Shown: piece by piece, positions 13,538-14,331 of the stretch | How positions within the stretch are numbered: position 1 is the stretch's first letter | How the letters are laid out: each line of letters opens with the position of its first letter | Origin: CAYWVR01 sp964461715 | GTDB taxonomy: Bacteria > Planctomycetota > Phycisphaerae > FEN-1346 | Assembly: GCA_964461715.1 (NCBI GenBank) | Contig: CAYWVR010000051.1 | Coordinates: 1 to 14,331, forward strand | Length of the DNA: 14,331 bases | Direction: 5' to 3' | The notes under the pieces: model-generated | Databases searched by the model: none | What the model was told of the DNA's origin: nothing | What the model saw: only the letters and a program-made list of their open reading frames with translations | Program-made: the position numbers and the translations under genes

Positions 13538-14026
13538 ATGACCGAGCCTGCGCCGCCGGCGCCGACGCCCGAGGAGGACGCGCGGTGGATGCGCGAGGCG
13601 CTGCGCATGGCGCGGGCGGCTCTCGATCATGACGAGGTGCCCGTCGGTTGCGTCATCGTCCACGGGGGCCGCGCGACCGGCCGGGCCCACAATCAGCGCG
13701 AGACCCTCGCCGATCCGACCGCCCACGCCGAGATGATCGCCCTGACGCAGGCCTCGGAGGCGGCGGGCACGTGGCGGCTCCACGGAGCCACCTTGTATGT
13801 CACCCTCGAGCCGTGCGCGATGTGCGCGGGGGCCATGGTCCTGGCGCGGATCGACCGGCTCGTCTACGGCCCGGCGGACCCGAAGACGGGAGCCGTGGAG
13901 TCCGTCTTCCGAATCCTCGACGAACCGAACCTGAACCACCGCGTCTCCGTCACCGGCGGCGTCCTGGCCGAGGAGTGCGGTACGCTGCTGTCAAAGTTCT
14001 TTCGGGCCCGGCGGGGACGGGACTGA
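13538..14026 (+). CDS. tadA: tRNA-specific adenosine deaminase TadA
   Basis: Zinc-dependent deaminase that changes A34 to inosine in tRNA-Arg(ACG), the essential bacterial wobble edit. The 162-aa protein has the cytidine/deoxycytidylate deaminase fold: H63-A-E65 binds zinc and supplies the proton-shuttling Glu, and P92-C93-A-M-C96 supplies the two zinc cysteines. Further typical segments are EVPVGCVIV, LYVTLEPC, RLVYGPADPKTGAV and the LLSKFFRARR tail. Length and motif spacing are normal. The acidic N-terminal extension (TEPAPPAPTPEEDARW) is slightly longer than in E. coli. The start is the ATG at 13538, with GAGG about eight nt upstream. The gene lies directly downstream of its own substrate tRNA. 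Confidence 0.96.
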   Translation: MTEPAPPAPTPEEDARWMREALRMARAALDHDEVPVGCVIVHGGRATGRAHNQRETLADPTAHAEMIALTQASEAAGTWRLHGATLYVTLEPCAMCAGAMVLARIDRLVYGPADPKTGAVESVFRILDEPNLNHRVSVTGGVLAEECGTLLSKFFRARRGRD

Positions 14027-14042
14027 CCCTTCGAAGCCTTCT

Positions 14043-14183
14043 CGCACCGGCGTCCACGAGGTCCGCCTCGTTCCACCAGCCCGAGAGGTCGCCCGGACGA
14101 CGCCTGAGGATCGCGTAGCTGCGCGGGTTGCCCTCGGCGTCGAGCCGGGGGGCGCCGTGGGAGAACGGGTACGCGGAGAGTTT
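14043..14183 (-). pseudogene. Possible coding remnant convergent with tadA
   Basis: On the minus strand a stretch of about 47 codons reads like real protein (YPFSHGAPRLDAEGNPRSYA, later LSGWWNEADLVDAG) and nearly every codon ends in G or C, as in the genes of this window. A TGA at 14186-14184 stands directly upstream in frame and no start codon precedes it, so any gene here is broken. At its other end the codon bias fades before tadA. I do not recognise the family. It may be the truncated 3' end of a gene interrupted by the insertion-sequence fragment beside it. Chance is a real alternative for so short a segment. Confidence 0.28.
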
Positions 14184-14331
14184 TCACAGCCGTCTTCGGG
14201 ACGAACTGCTGGACGCGGAGGTCTTCAACGGCCTCGGTTCCCTCGGCCCGGAGCGGGCCACCCGGCGAAAGGACGGAGATGCTATCCTACAGAACGTTCC
14301 GGACTTGACTATGCCCGCCAGGGCCGCGCCC
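14152..14331 (+). pseudogene. IS3-family transposase fragment (orfB C-terminal part)
   Basis: The + frame from 14152 reads APWENGYAESFHSRLRDELL followed by DAEVF, the hallmark segment around the last acid of the IS3-type DDE integrase core (typical form PGSPWENGYAESFNGRLRDE); the catalytic Glu codon would be 14176-14178. Just before it, VEPG is present in another frame, so a one-base shift within the G run at 14147-14152 seems to separate the usual EPG and APW. After DAEVF the family pattern (EARxxxxxWRxxYNxxRPHSSLGY) is missing, which suggests internal loss. Third codon positions are less GC-rich than in the resident genes. No complete transposase or terminal inverted repeat is visible, so this is debris, possibly continuing past the window edge. 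Confidence 0.72.

Noticed and set aside
13343..13939. A 198-codon minus-strand frame covering the tRNA and tadA
   Set aside because: It runs through the tRNA and the terminator and is antisense to conserved TadA motifs, so it cannot be a real gene.
1..14331. CRISPR array, toxin-antitoxin pair, phage or defence island
   Set aside because: No regularly spaced repeats beyond the short ones described, and every intact gene is a metabolic, repair, envelope or translation gene.

Overview
GC-rich bacterial DNA carrying eleven intact genes and one tRNA, all on the + strand, plus transposase debris at the right edge. The organism cannot be named from this window. The mix of [FeFe]-hydrogenase maturation, several right-handed beta-helix carbohydrate enzymes, tandem Gfo/Idh/MocA oxidoreductases, a class II-type photolyase and a fasciclin lipoprotein, at this GC, fits an anaerobic or facultative polysaccharide degrader of the Planctomycetota or a neighbouring PVC lineage. 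That is inference with low confidence.

Region 1 (41-7656) is one tightly packed run: aspartate ammonia-lyase, the HydF GTPase, a beta-phosphoglucomutase, two GH28-type beta-helix hydrolases without signal peptides, and an exported beta-helix protein of unknown family. Junctions are 0 nt, a 14-nt overlap, 10 nt, 20 nt and an 8-nt overlap, so co-transcription is very likely. The run joins hydrogenase assembly (HydF, possibly with AspA as an ammonia source) to sugar and uronate-type polysaccharide metabolism.

Region 2 (7657-10450) is a DNA-repair and surface group. A class II-type photolyase has a -10 box placed as for a leaderless mRNA. A fasciclin lipoprotein has a good sigma70-like promoter that overlaps the photolyase stop codon. 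Fourteen nt later comes a stand-alone LigD-type 3'-phosphoesterase whose catalytic residues fall at the same numbers as in the well-studied Pseudomonas LigD domain.

Region 3 (10451-13392) starts with a 410-nt intergenic stretch that is visibly less GC-rich in its middle and full of small hairpins and 10-bp-phased repeats. Two tandem paralogous Gfo/Idh/MocA oxidoreductases follow. Behind them is an inverted pair of 30-bp repeats whose stems differ only by compensatory changes.

Region 4 (13318-14331) holds a strong promoter, tRNA-Arg(ACG), an intrinsic terminator and then tadA. TadA is the deaminase that converts A34 of exactly this tRNA to inosine. The last 300 nt hold a degraded IS3-family transposase fragment and a short stretch on the minus strand that looks like the truncated end of another gene.
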